The notes beneath the pieces are model-generated. The model ran no database searches and was not told the DNA's origin. It worked only from the letters and a program-made list of their open reading frames with translations. DNA of 64,000 nt from an uncultured Bacteroidales bacterium (GTDB lineage Bacteria > Bacteroidota > Bacteroidia > Bacteroidales > F082), in NCBI GenBank assembly GCA_946405575.1, contig CAMJHP010000003.1, positions 32,751-96,750 on the forward strand. Direction: 5' to 3'. Shown here in pieces: positions 53,061 through 62,939 of this stretch. Numbering within the stretch: the first letter of the stretch is position 1; every line of letters begins with the position of its first letter. The position numbers and the translations under genes are program-made.

Positions 53061-53987
53061 TTATCTGCTGTTTTTGAACAAGAACTCTTTTTCCTCTGGT
53101 GTTAGGCTATCGTAGCCATTCTTGGCCACTTTGTCCAAAATGACATCTATATCATGCTCAGTTTGGGCTTTTTTTTGATTATACTCCTCATCCGAACGAG
53201 GTACTCGTGGCTCATCATAAATCTCCTCATAAGGGGTATAATTCATCCTCGATTTATGTTTCCATGACTGAATAACGTCTTTCCATCTCCTAAAATTCTT
53301 GTTTGGACCTGCTGGATTCTTTTTCCAATACAAGATCAACAGCAATCCGAATAGCATACCACCGAGATGAGCAAAATGGGCAACATTATCAACTCCGGTA
53401 AGTCCTGTAATCAACTCGATGACAGCATATCCGATGACGAACCACTTCGCTTTGATAGGAATGAGAAAGTAAAAATAAATCAACGAGTTGGGAAACATCA
53501 TACCAAAAGCAAGCAACAAACCATAGATAGCACCCGAGGCCCCAACTGTGGTCATCATATTCAAGTAAGCATCCATTGTTACGATATGTCCGCCCATATT
53601 CACAGTGGAATAGTTAGCTAAAGAAGTGGAATACTGGATATATTGAACCAATTCCTGACACAATCCAGCACCAATGCCACACACCATATAAAACAACAAG
53701 AATCGCTTTGAGCCCCAAATGTTTTCGAGCGTATTGCCGAACATCCATAATGCGAACATATTGAAAAACAAGTGCCCAAAATTGCCATGCATAAACATAT
53801 AGGTGACAATCTGGTAAATCCTGAAATCACTGGCCATAAAAAAATGCAAGCCTAGCCAATCATTCAGGTCAATATGAAAACGGGTCAATGTAAAGGTTGC
53901 CAAAAACATCAAGGCATTAATTATCAATAGGTGCTTCACCACCGTTGGTAACACCTTAAATCCCGTTGGACTAAATTGCTGACTCAT
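53061..53987 (-). CDS. rhomboid-family intramembrane serine protease
   Basis: A 308-residue protein with six membrane segments. The catalytic Ser lies in GASGAIYGLL, the His in NVAHFAHLGGMLFG, and the HGNFGHLFFNMFALW motif is on TM2. The C-terminal ~80 residues are soluble and charged (DEEYNQKKAQTEHDIDVILD). It overlaps mutL by four bases (53984-53987), so it is translated with it. Substrates are unknown. Confidence 0.92.
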   Translation of the reverse strand: MSQQFSPTGFKVLPTVVKHLLIINALMFLATFTLTRFHIDLNDWLGLHFFMASDFRIYQIVTYMFMHGNFGHLFFNMFALWMFGNTLENIWGSKRFLLFYMVCGIGAGLCQELVQYIQYSTSLANYSTVNMGGHIVTMDAYLNMMTTVGASGAIYGLLLAFGMMFPNSLIYFYFLIPIKAKWFVIGYAVIELITGLTGVDNVAHFAHLGGMLFGLLLILYWKKNPAGPNKNFRRWKDVIQSWKHKSRMNYTPYEEIYDEPRVPRSDEEYNQKKAQTEHDIDVILDKVAKNGYDSLTPEEKEFLFKNSR

Positions 53988-55795
53988 TTAAACAAATCCT
54001 CCATATTTAAAATCACATAAATCTTTTTTCCGTTCGGAGCAACCTCAGCTACATTACAGGCAAACAATTGGTCTACAATATTTTGCATCTCCATTTCAGA
54101 AAGCTTCGTTTGCGGCTTGATGGAAAGCTGGGCAGCCATGGTTTTGGCGAGGTTCAACTTCCTATCCAACTGCAAATCGGTGCGATTGAGTTTGAAATTG
54201 TCCAGAATCTTTTCCAGCAAAGCCACTACATCACACCCAGCAGCATCCGATGGTGTACCGTTGATCATAAAAGTGGTCGGATTGACTTGCTCAAGCACAA
54301 ATCCGAGGTTTCCCAGTTCGGATAGCATCTCCTTCAGCAATGAGGCATCATTCAAATTAAGTGACAATGCCTGTGGGAAAAGTTCTTGCTGCGACACTCC
54401 ACTATGGTTTTCCAACTCTTTAAGATACTTCTCGTAAAGCACCCGTGAATGTGCCAAATGCTGGTCAATCAATAGCAGGCCTGACTTCACTGCTGTTACA
54501 ATATACGATTGATTCACTTGAAGATACTGACTATTGGATTTGGTTTCTTCCATTGTCTCAAGGGTGGCTTCAGCCAAATCCGTCCTTTCACCGTAAAGCA
54601 GACGCCAATCACCAGAAGATGCGTTTTTCTGAGGCCGGAATGAGCCTTCCCAACGAGGCTCACGTGGCTCGAATTCCTTTCTGAACGGATTGAAATTCGG
54701 GTCAATCGGTATATTGGGAATGGCCAATGGCGACGACATACCCATAGCAGTGCCAAAGTCATTATTCAACTCAGTGGACTCGTCGAAGTCTATCATAGGA
54801 GAAAGATTATGCTGACCGATGACCTTGCGCACCGCCGCGTGAAGAATAGCATACACCAACTTGACATCCAAGAAGTTGACCTCTGTCTTTGTTGGATGGA
54901 TATTGATGTCAATGTCAGACGGGTCTACTTCAATATTCAAGAAATAGCCTGGAAAGCTATCCTTGGGTATCATTTCCATAAATGCATTCTCAATGGCATG
55001 ATGCAGATAGGCATGCTTGATATATCGTTTGTTAACAAAGAAATACTGCTCGCCACGTGTCTTTTTGGCATATTCGGCCTTGACAATATAGCCATCAATG
55101 CACACACGCTCGGCCTCCTGTCTGACTGGCAGCAGACGCTCCTCATAGTTACTTCCAAAAAGCCCTACGATCCGCTGCTTGAGATTGCCTGGATATAGAT
55201 GATAGATTTCCTTGCCGTCGCTATTGAGTGTAAAGCCGATTTCAGGATTCATCAGCGAAACCCGAGTAAATTCCTCCACTATATGCCGCATCTCAGCCTG
55301 GGGAGACTTGAGGAAGTTGCGTCGTGCAGGAACGTTGAAAAACAAATTTTTAACCGTAAAAGTAGTGCCAGGTTGCATCGGAACCAGTGTCTGCTCCTTG
55401 ACGACTGACCCTTCATTGACAATTTTCACGCCCACCTCGTCTTCCTTACGGCGTGTCTTCAATTCCACCTGAGCTATGGCTGCAATACTTGCCAATGCCT
55501 CGCCCCGAAAACCCATTGTGCGAATGGCGAACAAATCCTCTGCCCTACTGATCTTGGAAGTAGCGTGCCGTTCAAAGCACAAACGTGCATCTGTCTCTGA
55601 CATACCACACCCATTGTCAACGACCATAATCATCGATTTACCAGCATCTTTCACAACCAAGTCAATCTGGGTGGCTCCTGCATCCAATGCGTTCTCCATC
55701 AATTCCTTGACGGCAGAAGCCGGACGTTGGATTACCTCACCCGCCGCAATTTGGTTAGCGACGCTATCGGGTAACAACTTGATGACATCCAACAT
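53984..55795 (-). CDS. mutL: DNA mismatch repair protein MutL
   Basis: ATP-dependent mismatch-repair mediator. The GHKL ATPase is at residues ~1-330 (IKLLPDSVANQIAAGEVIQR, ELMENALDAGATQI, DNGCGM, TMGFRGEALASI). The 603-residue length is typical. At the place of the endonuclease motif DQHAxxExxxxE the protein reads DQHLAHSRVLYE, lacking the first Glu, so metal-dependent nicking may be weak or absent unless other residues compensate. It lies fourth from the right in a tight minus-strand gene run. Confidence 0.96.
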   Translation of the reverse strand: MLDVIKLLPDSVANQIAAGEVIQRPASAVKELMENALDAGATQIDLVVKDAGKSMIMVVDNGCGMSETDARLCFERHATSKISRAEDLFAIRTMGFRGEALASIAAIAQVELKTRRKEDEVGVKIVNEGSVVKEQTLVPMQPGTTFTVKNLFFNVPARRNFLKSPQAEMRHIVEEFTRVSLMNPEIGFTLNSDGKEIYHLYPGNLKQRIVGLFGSNYEERLLPVRQEAERVCIDGYIVKAEYAKKTRGEQYFFVNKRYIKHAYLHHAIENAFMEMIPKDSFPGYFLNIEVDPSDIDINIHPTKTEVNFLDVKLVYAILHAAVRKVIGQHNLSPMIDFDESTELNNDFGTAMGMSSPLAIPNIPIDPNFNPFRKEFEPREPRWEGSFRPQKNASSGDWRLLYGERTDLAEATLETMEETKSNSQYLQVNQSYIVTAVKSGLLLIDQHLAHSRVLYEKYLKELENHSGVSQQELFPQALSLNLNDASLLKEMLSELGNLGFVLEQVNPTTFMINGTPSDAAGCDVVALLEKILDNFKLNRTDLQLDRKLNLAKTMAAQLSIKPQTKLSEMEMQNIVDQLFACNVAEVAPNGKKIYVILNMEDLFK

Positions 55796-55798
55796 AAT

Positions 55799-56107
55799 TT
55801 AATTTCCAATCAAACCACGAACGATGTTGTTCATCAGTGGCGTGCAGAAAACAAAGTAGAAAACGAACACTATAAACACGCCCAATACAATTTTTCGAAT
55901 CAATTTGGCGCGTTGTTCTTCCTTGCTTTCCTCGTCATGTGCCATACTCCAGCTTTTGCGCATCTTCATCCTAAGTTGTTCCTCATGCGTCAATTTCGAG
56001 TCAAGGCCAGCAGCAGCCTTTTTCTCCTCCCAAGCCTGTTGTTCCGGGTCATAATAGCGAGGCTTGTAGTTGAATTTCTTCGGGTTATGTCGATAAAAGA
56101 ATCCCAT
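55799..56107 (-). CDS. small membrane protein upstream of mutL
   Basis: A 102-residue protein: a basic Tyr-rich N-terminus (MGFFYRHNPKKFNYKPRYYD), a charged helical middle (EEQLRMKMRKSWSMAHDEES), and one C-terminal membrane segment (KIVLGVFIVFVFYFVFCTPL). This tail-anchored form is often found next to mutL and rhomboid genes in Bacteroidetes; function unknown. The ATG at 56107 is chosen over far-upstream codons that overlap the next gene. Confidence 0.75.
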   Translation of the reverse strand: MGFFYRHNPKKFNYKPRYYDPEQQAWEEKKAAAGLDSKLTHEEQLRMKMRKSWSMAHDEESKEEQRAKLIRKIVLGVFIVFVFYFVFCTPLMNNIVRGLIGN

Positions 56108-56150
56108 TTTCTTATGTTTAATCGTGCAAAAATACCAAAAAAAACACAAC

Positions 56151-56534
56151 CTACAAGACATCTTGACTTTGATAGTCCCCATCCTCTTCACCAGATGTGT
56201 CCATTTCATCTTCTGAAAGATTTTGGTCACATTCAAGGGTTGACCATTTGCCGTTCCAAGAGGCTTCAAGACCTGTCAGCAATTCGTCCAACTGGCTGAT
56301 TTCAGAATCTGGAATCTCTTCAGATTGAATCAGGTTATCCAAATCCGAACGCAAGCCCAAAATGCTAAAGTTCAGCATCTGCAATTCATCGCAGTCCGAA
56401 ATGGCATTAATCTGGTTACCAATGGACAAAATCTCCTCTTCCATCGCTTTAAATTGCTTTGAGCTCTTCTCGCCACAGGTGACGACACTAAACATCAACA
56501 CCGTCAGTAGCACAATTATCGAAAGTCTTTTCAT
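56151..56534 (-). CDS. small lipoprotein
   Basis: A 127-residue protein with a lipoprotein signal (LLTVLMFSVVTCGEKS; lipobox VVTC) and a helical acidic body (FKAMEEEILSIGNQINAISD, DSEISQLDELLTGLEASW), ending in an acidic tail. It is the promoter-proximal gene of the mutL run (promoter box TATTTTTG, minus strand 56563-56556). No family recognised. Confidence 0.7.
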   Translation of the reverse strand: MKRLSIIVLLTVLMFSVVTCGEKSSKQFKAMEEEILSIGNQINAISDCDELQMLNFSILGLRSDLDNLIQSEEIPDSEISQLDELLTGLEASWNGKWSTLECDQNLSEDEMDTSGEEDGDYQSQDVL

Positions 56535-56883
56535 AGGTTTAATTTAATTAGGCTTCAAAAATAGACAAAAAAAACGAAAAACAGCCAAATCAAAGAAAAG
56601 AAAATCAGACCACCTCAGCCTTTAAATAAATAAGGTGTTTTTTTTATTCAGAAACGACAACGAACAAAAATCTCAATGATTTCAAAATCAAATACTTGTA
56701 TGAAATAAACAAATCTTGTTGATTTCTTTTCAGAAAAAACGGAAAATGTTTGTGATGGAAAGGCTCAGGGATTCAAAGGAATGCCTTATCTTTGCACGGT
56801 CTCTAATGGACTAGACAAAATGAAAACGATGCTTGGAAAATCAAATCAAATCAACTTAATTATTAACATTTAAATTATTATCT
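56535..56883. other. 349-bp divergent intergenic region with the Oar promoter
   Basis: AT-rich. It holds the minus-strand promoter of the lipoprotein gene (56556-56563) and the plus-strand box TATCTTTG (56787-56794), which implies a ~85-nt leader for the Oar gene. The leader has A-rich and ATTATTAAC-type sequence before ATG 56884. I see no other feature. Confidence 0.55.
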
Positions 56884-59800
56884 ATGAAAAAGTTACTTAC
56901 TTTTTTCGTGGCTTTGATTGCCTCCATTAGCTTGATGGCCCAGGTGACCACTTCAAGTATCAGTGGAAAAATCACAGACAGCAACAAGAGAACGCTTCCA
57001 GGCGCCACAGTTGTTGCCACGCACACGCCTTCTGGTTCACAGTATTATGCTGTAGCCGATGCGAATGGTGCCTATCGTTTACTCAACATTCGTCCCGGTG
57101 GTCCCTACACCATCGAAGTTCGTATGGTGGGTTTCCAGACGGTGAAGCAAGAAGGCATCACAGCTACATTAGGTGAGACCAAGATTCTTAATGTTCGTTT
57201 GAAAGAAGAGTCTGTCGGTCTAGGCGAAGTCTCCGTTGTGGCCGAGGCCATTTCGAATGGCATGGACAGTGACCGCGCCGGTGCCACTACGGCTATTAAC
57301 AACGAGCAGATTACTACGTTGCCCACTATCAACCGTAGCCTCAACGATGTGTTGGCCCTGACGCCTCAGGCTGCTGCCACTTCCAACGGTCTGGCCATCG
57401 GCGGCGGTAACTACCGTTCGTCATATGTCACCGTTGACGGTGCTGCCTTCAACAACGCCTTCGGTATCGGCGGCAACCTGCCTGCTGGCGGTAGTCCCAT
57501 CTCGTTGGACGCTATCGAGGCTATGACCATCAACATCACTCCTTTCGATGTCCGTCACAGCGGTTTCACAGGCGGTGCCATCAACGCTGTCACTAAGAGC
57601 GGTACCAACGACTGGCACGCTAGTGTTTACGACTACTTCTCCAACGACCTTTTGATGGGTTACAGATATGGTAAGAAAAACGACCAAGGCTTCTATCCTG
57701 ACAGACTGAAACTCAACAGGTCATTGGACAACACAGCTGGCTTCAGCGTAGGTGGCCCCATCGTGAAAGACAAGTTGTTCTTCTTCGTGAACTTCGAGTA
57801 CCAAAGCGACATCGACCCAGGACAAAGCCACATTGCTAGTACCGATAACAATTGGGATGCTGCAAATCATGGGCAGACCAACCGTCCTACCGTTGCCGAT
57901 ATGGAAATGATGAGCAACTATCTACAAACCAAATATGGATACAATCCAGGTCGTTATCAGAACTATTCAGTCAGCACCCCTGACCTCAAGCTTTTGGGTC
58001 GCTTGGACTGGAACATCAGTGACAAGGACAAGTTCAACATCCGTTACAGCTTGGTAAAGAACAAATATTCTTCAAGCCCTTCAAGCTCAATCAGTCCTCT
58101 TTCTTCATCAGTCTATGACCGTAACAATTATGGTCGTACTTCCGATTATGCCATGTATTTTGAAAGTTCCAGATATTATCAGGAGCAAAACTTCTCTTCA
58201 GTCGCTGCTGAATGGAACCACAGCTTCCTGAGCGGTCGTGGCAACAATATGTTGCGTGCCACTTATTCACATCAGTACGAGCCTCGTAGTTACGAAGGCA
58301 ATCTCTTCCCTACCGTTGATATTTTGAAAACTTATTACAATGGTCCTTCTGACACTATCGGAACTCCTGCTGTATACACTTCTTTTGGTGTTGACCCATT
58401 CACCTACGGTAATCTCCGTGATGTGCAAACTGCCATCGTGACTGATGAACTTACATTAGCTACTGGCATCCACAACCTCACGTTCGGTGCACAATACGAA
58501 TTCGACAATACCAAAAATGGTTATATGCAAGGCGGTGCTGGATATTATGTTTACAATACCTGGAACGACTTTGTAAACGGAGCAAATCCTCGTGCTTTTG
58601 CTATCACATACGGTAACAATGAAAAGCACAATCAAGTTTATCCATCCTTCAACTATATGCAAGGTTCACTGTATGCCCAAGACGAATTGAACCTCAGCGA
58701 AAACTTCAAACTCACAGCAGGTCTCCGCGTCGAATTGCCCTACTATCCTTCCATAGCTGAATACAACACCAACAGCGAGTTCGTGAACGGTTGGGACAAA
58801 ATGGTCTACACCTATGACTCTTTGAACAACCCCATCGATTCCACTTTGGTACACCATGCCATTGCTGACGATAGCACTCACACCATGTATGGTATGTCAA
58901 CCGCAGATATGCCTAAAGCGCGAGTAAACTTCTCACCCCGTCTCGGTTTCAACTGGGACATCGTTGGCAATCGTAAATACATTCTCCGTGGTGGTACAGG
59001 CCTTTACACAGGTCGTCTGCCTTTTGTATGGATTGTCTCAACAGTGGGCAACAGTAATGTGCTGCAAAACCAATATATTGGCTACAATGAAAGCATTGGT
59101 TTCTACGATAATGTGAATGACATTATTGCTAACTACTCGACAAAATTGAAAACTGGTGACCTGCCCGCTCCTCAAAGCACCACCATTATGGACAAGAATC
59201 TCCTTATGCCTCAAACATGGAAGAGCAGTTTGGCTTTCGACGCTGAACTTCCTGGTGGCATTAAGGCTACTATTGAAGGCGTTTATAGCAAAGACATCAA
59301 ATCTGTTGCTGTCACCAAGCTTGGACTTGTTCCTGGCGATTCATTGCAACTTCCTGGCGAGCCTGGCAAGAGACTCTATTGGGTGAGTGAAGGTGTTACC
59401 AACTCTTTAGGCAAGGCTGTGACTCCTTATCTTATCACAAACTCCAAAAACAATGGTTACTACTACTCCGTCACTGCACAACTGAGCAAGAATTTCAAGT
59501 GCGGTCTCAATTTGATGGCTGCCTACACCTATTCTGAAGGCAAAAATGTCATCGATGGAATTGGCGACCAAGTCACCTCCGCCTTCAACACGAACACTTT
59601 TGGCATTCACGGTTCCAATGCTCACGAATTGGGCTATAGCTCTTATGTTTCGCCTCACCGTGTTCTCTTCAATGCAGGTTGGACCTGGACTACTGGCAAA
59701 CATACTACAGAAACGGTTGGCCTCTATTATGAAGGCCTTAACCTCTGCTACATTGGAGACTACTCATATTCACGTTTTAGCTACACCGAGTTCGTTCAGA

Positions 59801-60273
59801 GCGGTTCCTATCAAAACAGCCTTAATGGCGACCAAGGTGCTCATAGTTTGATGTATATTCCTACGGAAAGTGAACTGTCCAACATGCCTTTCATTAGCGA
59901 AGAAAACAAGTCTGACTTTAACAACTACATTAACTCTGACAAATATCTTAGCATTCACCGTGGCGGATACGCAGAGCGCGGTGGTGCCATTGCTCCTTGG
60001 AGACACACCATCAACTGCAAGTATGAGAGAACCTATAAGTTCGAGGCTGGCCCGAGCATCAGCTTCGGCGTCGATGTCAGGAACATTGCCAACCTGCTCA
60101 ATAGAAGCTGGGGTAACGTCCAAAGACTTTCCACTTCTAGTATCTTAAGAGTAAATGGTAATGGTTCTGAATCCAATCCTTATACCTACCAGTTTATGAA
60201 TCCCACATGGGCTCCTTATGCTAGCATGTATTCAACCTGGTCGGCTGCATTGAATCTCCGCTTCAACTTCTAA
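56884..60273 (+). CDS. Oar-like TonB-dependent outer-membrane receptor
   Basis: A 1129-residue outer-membrane protein. Signal MKKLLTFFVALIASISLMAQ; residues ~25-110 form a carboxypeptidase-regulatory-like domain (ISGKITDSNKRTLPGATVVA). The plug domain carries NEQITTLPTINRSLNDVLAL, YVTVDGAAFNNAFG and FTGGAINAVTKSGTN. A large beta-barrel follows and ends in the aromatic-terminated strand STWSAALNLRFNF. Oar proteins are SusC-like but usually lack a SusD partner, as here; cargo may be peptides or proteins. It stands alone between a long leader and a strong terminator. Confidence 0.92.
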   Translation: MKKLLTFFVALIASISLMAQVTTSSISGKITDSNKRTLPGATVVATHTPSGSQYYAVADANGAYRLLNIRPGGPYTIEVRMVGFQTVKQEGITATLGETKILNVRLKEESVGLGEVSVVAEAISNGMDSDRAGATTAINNEQITTLPTINRSLNDVLALTPQAAATSNGLAIGGGNYRSSYVTVDGAAFNNAFGIGGNLPAGGSPISLDAIEAMTINITPFDVRHSGFTGGAINAVTKSGTNDWHASVYDYFSNDLLMGYRYGKKNDQGFYPDRLKLNRSLDNTAGFSVGGPIVKDKLFFFVNFEYQSDIDPGQSHIASTDNNWDAANHGQTNRPTVADMEMMSNYLQTKYGYNPGRYQNYSVSTPDLKLLGRLDWNISDKDKFNIRYSLVKNKYSSSPSSSISPLSSSVYDRNNYGRTSDYAMYFESSRYYQEQNFSSVAAEWNHSFLSGRGNNMLRATYSHQYEPRSYEGNLFPTVDILKTYYNGPSDTIGTPAVYTSFGVDPFTYGNLRDVQTAIVTDELTLATGIHNLTFGAQYEFDNTKNGYMQGGAGYYVYNTWNDFVNGANPRAFAITYGNNEKHNQVYPSFNYMQGSLYAQDELNLSENFKLTAGLRVELPYYPSIAEYNTNSEFVNGWDKMVYTYDSLNNPIDSTLVHHAIADDSTHTMYGMSTADMPKARVNFSPRLGFNWDIVGNRKYILRGGTGLYTGRLPFVWIVSTVGNSNVLQNQYIGYNESIGFYDNVNDIIANYSTKLKTGDLPAPQSTTIMDKNLLMPQTWKSSLAFDAELPGGIKATIEGVYSKDIKSVAVTKLGLVPGDSLQLPGEPGKRLYWVSEGVTNSLGKAVTPYLITNSKNNGYYYSVTAQLSKNFKCGLNLMAAYTYSEGKNVIDGIGDQVTSAFNTNTFGIHGSNAHELGYSSYVSPHRVLFNAGWTWTTGKHTTETVGLYYEGLNLCYIGDYSYSRFSYTEFVQSGSYQNSLNGDQGAHSLMYIPTESELSNMPFISEENKSDFNNYINSDKYLSIHRGGYAERGGAIAPWRHTINCKYERTYKFEAGPSISFGVDVRNIANLLNRSWGNVQRLSTSSILRVNGNGSESNPYTYQFMNPTWAPYASMYSTWSAALNLRFNF

Positions 60274-60297
60274 TCGAAGCCAAGGTTTTTCAATCCA

Positions 60298-60325
60298 AAA
60301 GCACCTCATTTCGGGGTGCTTTTTT
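60298..60325 (+). terminator. terminator of the Oar-like gene
   Basis: AAAGCACC pairs with GGTGCTTT around 60298-60322, followed by six T. Confidence 0.85.
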
Positions 60326-60349
60326 CGTTGCCCACCCATTGGGCATAAC

Positions 60350-60382
60350 AAAAGCGGGACGAGTCATCCTCATCCCGCTTTT
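60350..60382 (-). terminator. terminator of the DUF349 gene
   Basis: AAAGCGGGA (60351-60359) and TCCCGCTTTT (60373-60382) pair perfectly; on the minus strand the stem ends in a T run. Confidence 0.8.
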
Positions 60383-60403
60383 CGTTTGAGAAGAATGCTT
60401 TTT

Positions 60404-62392
60404 TTATTCCTCGGCAATCTTCAACTTAGCCTCAAGAACCTTCAGGTCTTCCTTGGCCTTGTTAATCTTCTTCTCATACTCGGCACGCATCAGCTCTGAG
60501 TTTTTGCTGTTGGAGAAGAAACCGATGTTGTTCTCAAGTACCGAAATCTCTTCGCGCAGTTTCTGGATGCGAATCTGAAGTTTCGAACTCTCCTTGCGGA
60601 CTCGGTCACCTGCATTCGGATCATCTTTCCAGCCTTCCATCATCTCACGGAACTCGTTGGTCGAAGCCTCATTCTGGTTCTTACGCATCCTATCAAAGAG
60701 CCCATCGATGAGTTCGCGGTACTCCTTATTAATAGCGTCCTTGTGCTTCATTGGCACATACCCTATTTCAATCCAACGCTTCTGGAAGGCCTTGATAGCA
60801 TCCATATTCTCGTTGCGACTCGTACCCAGTTCAAAAGCCTTTATCTCTTCAATCAAGGCTTTCTTGGCAGTCAGGTTGGCCTCTTCTTCTGTACGACGGC
60901 CACTGAAATGCTCGTTCTTACGGGTGAAGAAGGTATCACATGCTGCACGGAAACGCTTCCATATCTTGTCAGCATGACGCTTCGGCACAGGACCGATGGT
61001 CTTCCATTCTTCCTGAAGTTTCTTCATCTGCTCAGTGACATTCTTCCACTCTGTAGACTCCATCAAGGCTTCTGCCTCAATGCAAAGTTGGGTTTTGCGC
61101 TCGAGGTTCTCGGTCTGTCTGTCTTTCAATGTAGCGAAGAAGGTCTTCTTTTTGGCGAAGAAAGCATCCATAGCACCACGGAAACGCTGCCATATCTCCT
61201 CATTGTCCTTCTTGTTGGCGGGACCAATGGTCTTCCAAACACCAAAAATCTCAGACAACTCGTTCGATTTCTTCTGCCAAGCGTTCACGCTCGTGTAATC
61301 CTCAGCAACAACTTCCTCTGCCTTTTCACAGAGAGTCTTCTTGGCTTCATAATTTGCGGTTTGCTCTTCCTCAATTTTAGAATAATGCTCGCGGCGAATC
61401 TGGTTGATCTTGTCTGTCGCTGCCTTGAAGCGTTCCCAGATTTCATCTTTCTTTTCTTGAGGCACTGGACCTATCTCCTTCCAATCCTCATGTAGTTTCT
61501 GTAAAGCCTTGAAAGCCTTAGTGATGGATTTTTCGTCTAGCAGTTCCTCTGCCTTCTCGCAAAGTTCAATCTTGGCATCAAGGTTCTTCTTCATATCAAG
61601 GTCACGAAGCTCACGACCAATTCTGACCTTGTCAAAGAACTTCTCAACAAGGAAATGATAATTATTCCAAAGATTGGAGTTCTCCGTTGCTGGCACAGAA
61701 CCGATTTCCTTCCAGCGGTCTTGCAAGACACGGAAGTCATCGTATGTCTTTTTCAGAGAATCGTCCGAAGCAATGATTTCCTTTAGTTCTTCTAAGATGG
61801 CTTGCTTTTTGGCCAAATTTTCCAGCTTTTGTTTCTCGAGATCCTCATTTTGCTTGGCGCGATTGGTCTTAAAGATGCCAAACGCTGCATTAAAGCGCTG
61901 TTCAACGGGGTCTTCCTTATGCTGGAAGCTCTCGGCCTCACCACCACCTTGCAGGAATTGGTCAAGCTCATTGTCCATATCTTCCTTATTCAACTTATTG
62001 AAATGGAGACGAATAGCTGCAACTTTGTCCTTAATCTTTTGAATATCGGTGTCTTGCACAAGTTCTTCGAGCATTTCCACCAGTTGCAGCTTATTGAGAT
62101 CGTCAAGCTCATTGTTGTCTTCCACCAGCTCGTCATCATCCATTTCGGAGACATTTTCCATTTCGGGGACTACTTCATCGACGACTGGACTCAATTCGGT
62201 CCTTACCTCCTCCCCTAAAGTCCTTACTTCGACTCTGACCTTGGAAGGCAGGATGTTGGACTGAATCAGTTTGACAATCTTCTTTTTGTCGTTACCATCA
62301 ATGACTTTTTTAAGCGCCTTTGATGTCGTTGCATCATTCTCAAAACCTTCCTCAATAGCAGGATTTTGAGTCACTTGTTCGTTGTTTTCCAT
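60404..62392 (-). CDS. DUF349-repeat protein
   Basis: A 662-residue, highly charged, almost wholly helical protein. After an acidic N-terminal region (~1-150) come about six DUF349 units of ~70 residues with the recurrent core W(K/R)EIGPVP ... IWxRF (LHEDWKEIGPVPQEKKDEIW, LQEEWKTIGPVPKRHADKIW, RWIEIGYVPMKHKDAI). The C-terminus is a coiled coil (LREEISVLENNIGFF). DUF349 proteins are common in Bacteroidetes; cellular role unknown. Promoter box TATATTTG on the minus strand at 62457-62450. Confidence 0.9.
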   Translation of the reverse strand: MENNEQVTQNPAIEEGFENDATTSKALKKVIDGNDKKKIVKLIQSNILPSKVRVEVRTLGEEVRTELSPVVDEVVPEMENVSEMDDDELVEDNNELDDLNKLQLVEMLEELVQDTDIQKIKDKVAAIRLHFNKLNKEDMDNELDQFLQGGGEAESFQHKEDPVEQRFNAAFGIFKTNRAKQNEDLEKQKLENLAKKQAILEELKEIIASDDSLKKTYDDFRVLQDRWKEIGSVPATENSNLWNNYHFLVEKFFDKVRIGRELRDLDMKKNLDAKIELCEKAEELLDEKSITKAFKALQKLHEDWKEIGPVPQEKKDEIWERFKAATDKINQIRREHYSKIEEEQTANYEAKKTLCEKAEEVVAEDYTSVNAWQKKSNELSEIFGVWKTIGPANKKDNEEIWQRFRGAMDAFFAKKKTFFATLKDRQTENLERKTQLCIEAEALMESTEWKNVTEQMKKLQEEWKTIGPVPKRHADKIWKRFRAACDTFFTRKNEHFSGRRTEEEANLTAKKALIEEIKAFELGTSRNENMDAIKAFQKRWIEIGYVPMKHKDAINKEYRELIDGLFDRMRKNQNEASTNEFREMMEGWKDDPNAGDRVRKESSKLQIRIQKLREEISVLENNIGFFSNSKNSELMRAEYEKKINKAKEDLKVLEAKLKIAEE

Positions 62393-62647
62393 TTCAAATT
62401 GTTTTTATGGTCAAGGAGTTGCCTTAACCTATTATACATAATAAGCGTGCAAATATAGGAATAATTTGGAAAGTATGACTTATTTTTCGCTATTTTTCGT
62501 CTTTGACGATTTCAAGCATAGATAGGAACCGATTTTCAATCATATAAAAAAGACATTCCGAAAATTGTATTTTACTGTAAATCAACAAACAATATTTTTT
62601 CTTCAAAAAAAGTGACAAAAAACGCTTGTGGGTATTGGAAAAAAGCC

Positions 62648-62655
62648 TATTTTTG
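62648..62655 (+). promoter_or_regulatory. promoter of the tRNA pair
   Basis: TATTTTTG followed by CACCG, with TTG 19 bp upstream (-33 element in CGCTTGTGGG), gives a well-formed Bacteroidetes promoter starting ~10 bp before tRNA-Ser. Confidence 0.75.
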
Positions 62656-62674
62656 CACCGCAATTCAACGCCGA

Positions 62675-62763
62675 GGAGAGGTGGGTGAGTGGCTGAAACC
62701 AACAGTTTGCTAAACTGTCGTATCCAGCAATGGGTACCGGGGGTTCGAATCCCCCCTTCTCCG
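62675..62763 (+). tRNA. tRNA-Ser (anticodon GCU)
   Basis: An 89-nt gene with a 7-bp acceptor stem (GGAGAGG with CTTCTCC, one G-T pair), a D arm with GAGTGG, an anticodon stem-loop ACAGTTTGCTAAACTGT (anticodon GCT, reading AGC/AGU), a long variable arm as in class II tRNAs, and a T arm with GGGGGTTCGAATCCCCC. Discriminator G. No encoded CCA. Confidence 0.95.
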
Positions 62764-62773
62764 CGAAAGAAAG

Positions 62774-62801
62774 AAGACGATGGTTGCATCGTCTTTTTTT
62801 T
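62774..62801 (+). terminator. terminator-like hairpin between the two tRNAs
   Basis: AAGACGATG (62774-62782) pairs perfectly with CATCGTCTT (62787-62795) over a 4-nt loop, followed by a run of T. It may end the tRNA-Ser transcript in part, or act as a processing site. Confidence 0.75.
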
Positions 62802-62876
62802 CGGGGTATGGCGCAGTCCGGCTAGCGCACCTGCTTTGGGAGCAGGGGGTCGAAGGTTCGAATCCTTTTGCCCCGA
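62802..62876 (+). tRNA. tRNA-Pro (anticodon UGG)
   Basis: A 75-nt gene with acceptor CGGGGTA/TGCCCCG, D arm GGCGCAGTCCGGCTAGCGC, anticodon stem-loop CCTGCTTTGGGAGCAGG (anticodon TGG), and T arm GAAGGTTCGAATCCTTT with mispairs near its base. Discriminator A, no encoded CCA. It begins just one base after the T run of the preceding hairpin. Confidence 0.95.
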
Positions 62877-62890
62877 CAAACTGAAAACGA

Positions 62891-62925
62891 GGGAGTTACG
62901 AAGATTCGTGACTCCCTTCTTTTTT
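62891..62925 (+). terminator. terminator after tRNA-Pro
   Basis: GGGAGTTACGAA (62891-62902) pairs with TTCGTGACTCCC (62905-62916), one wobble, then a T run to 62925. Confidence 0.85.
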
Positions 62926-62939
62926 GGCAAAAATTGAAA

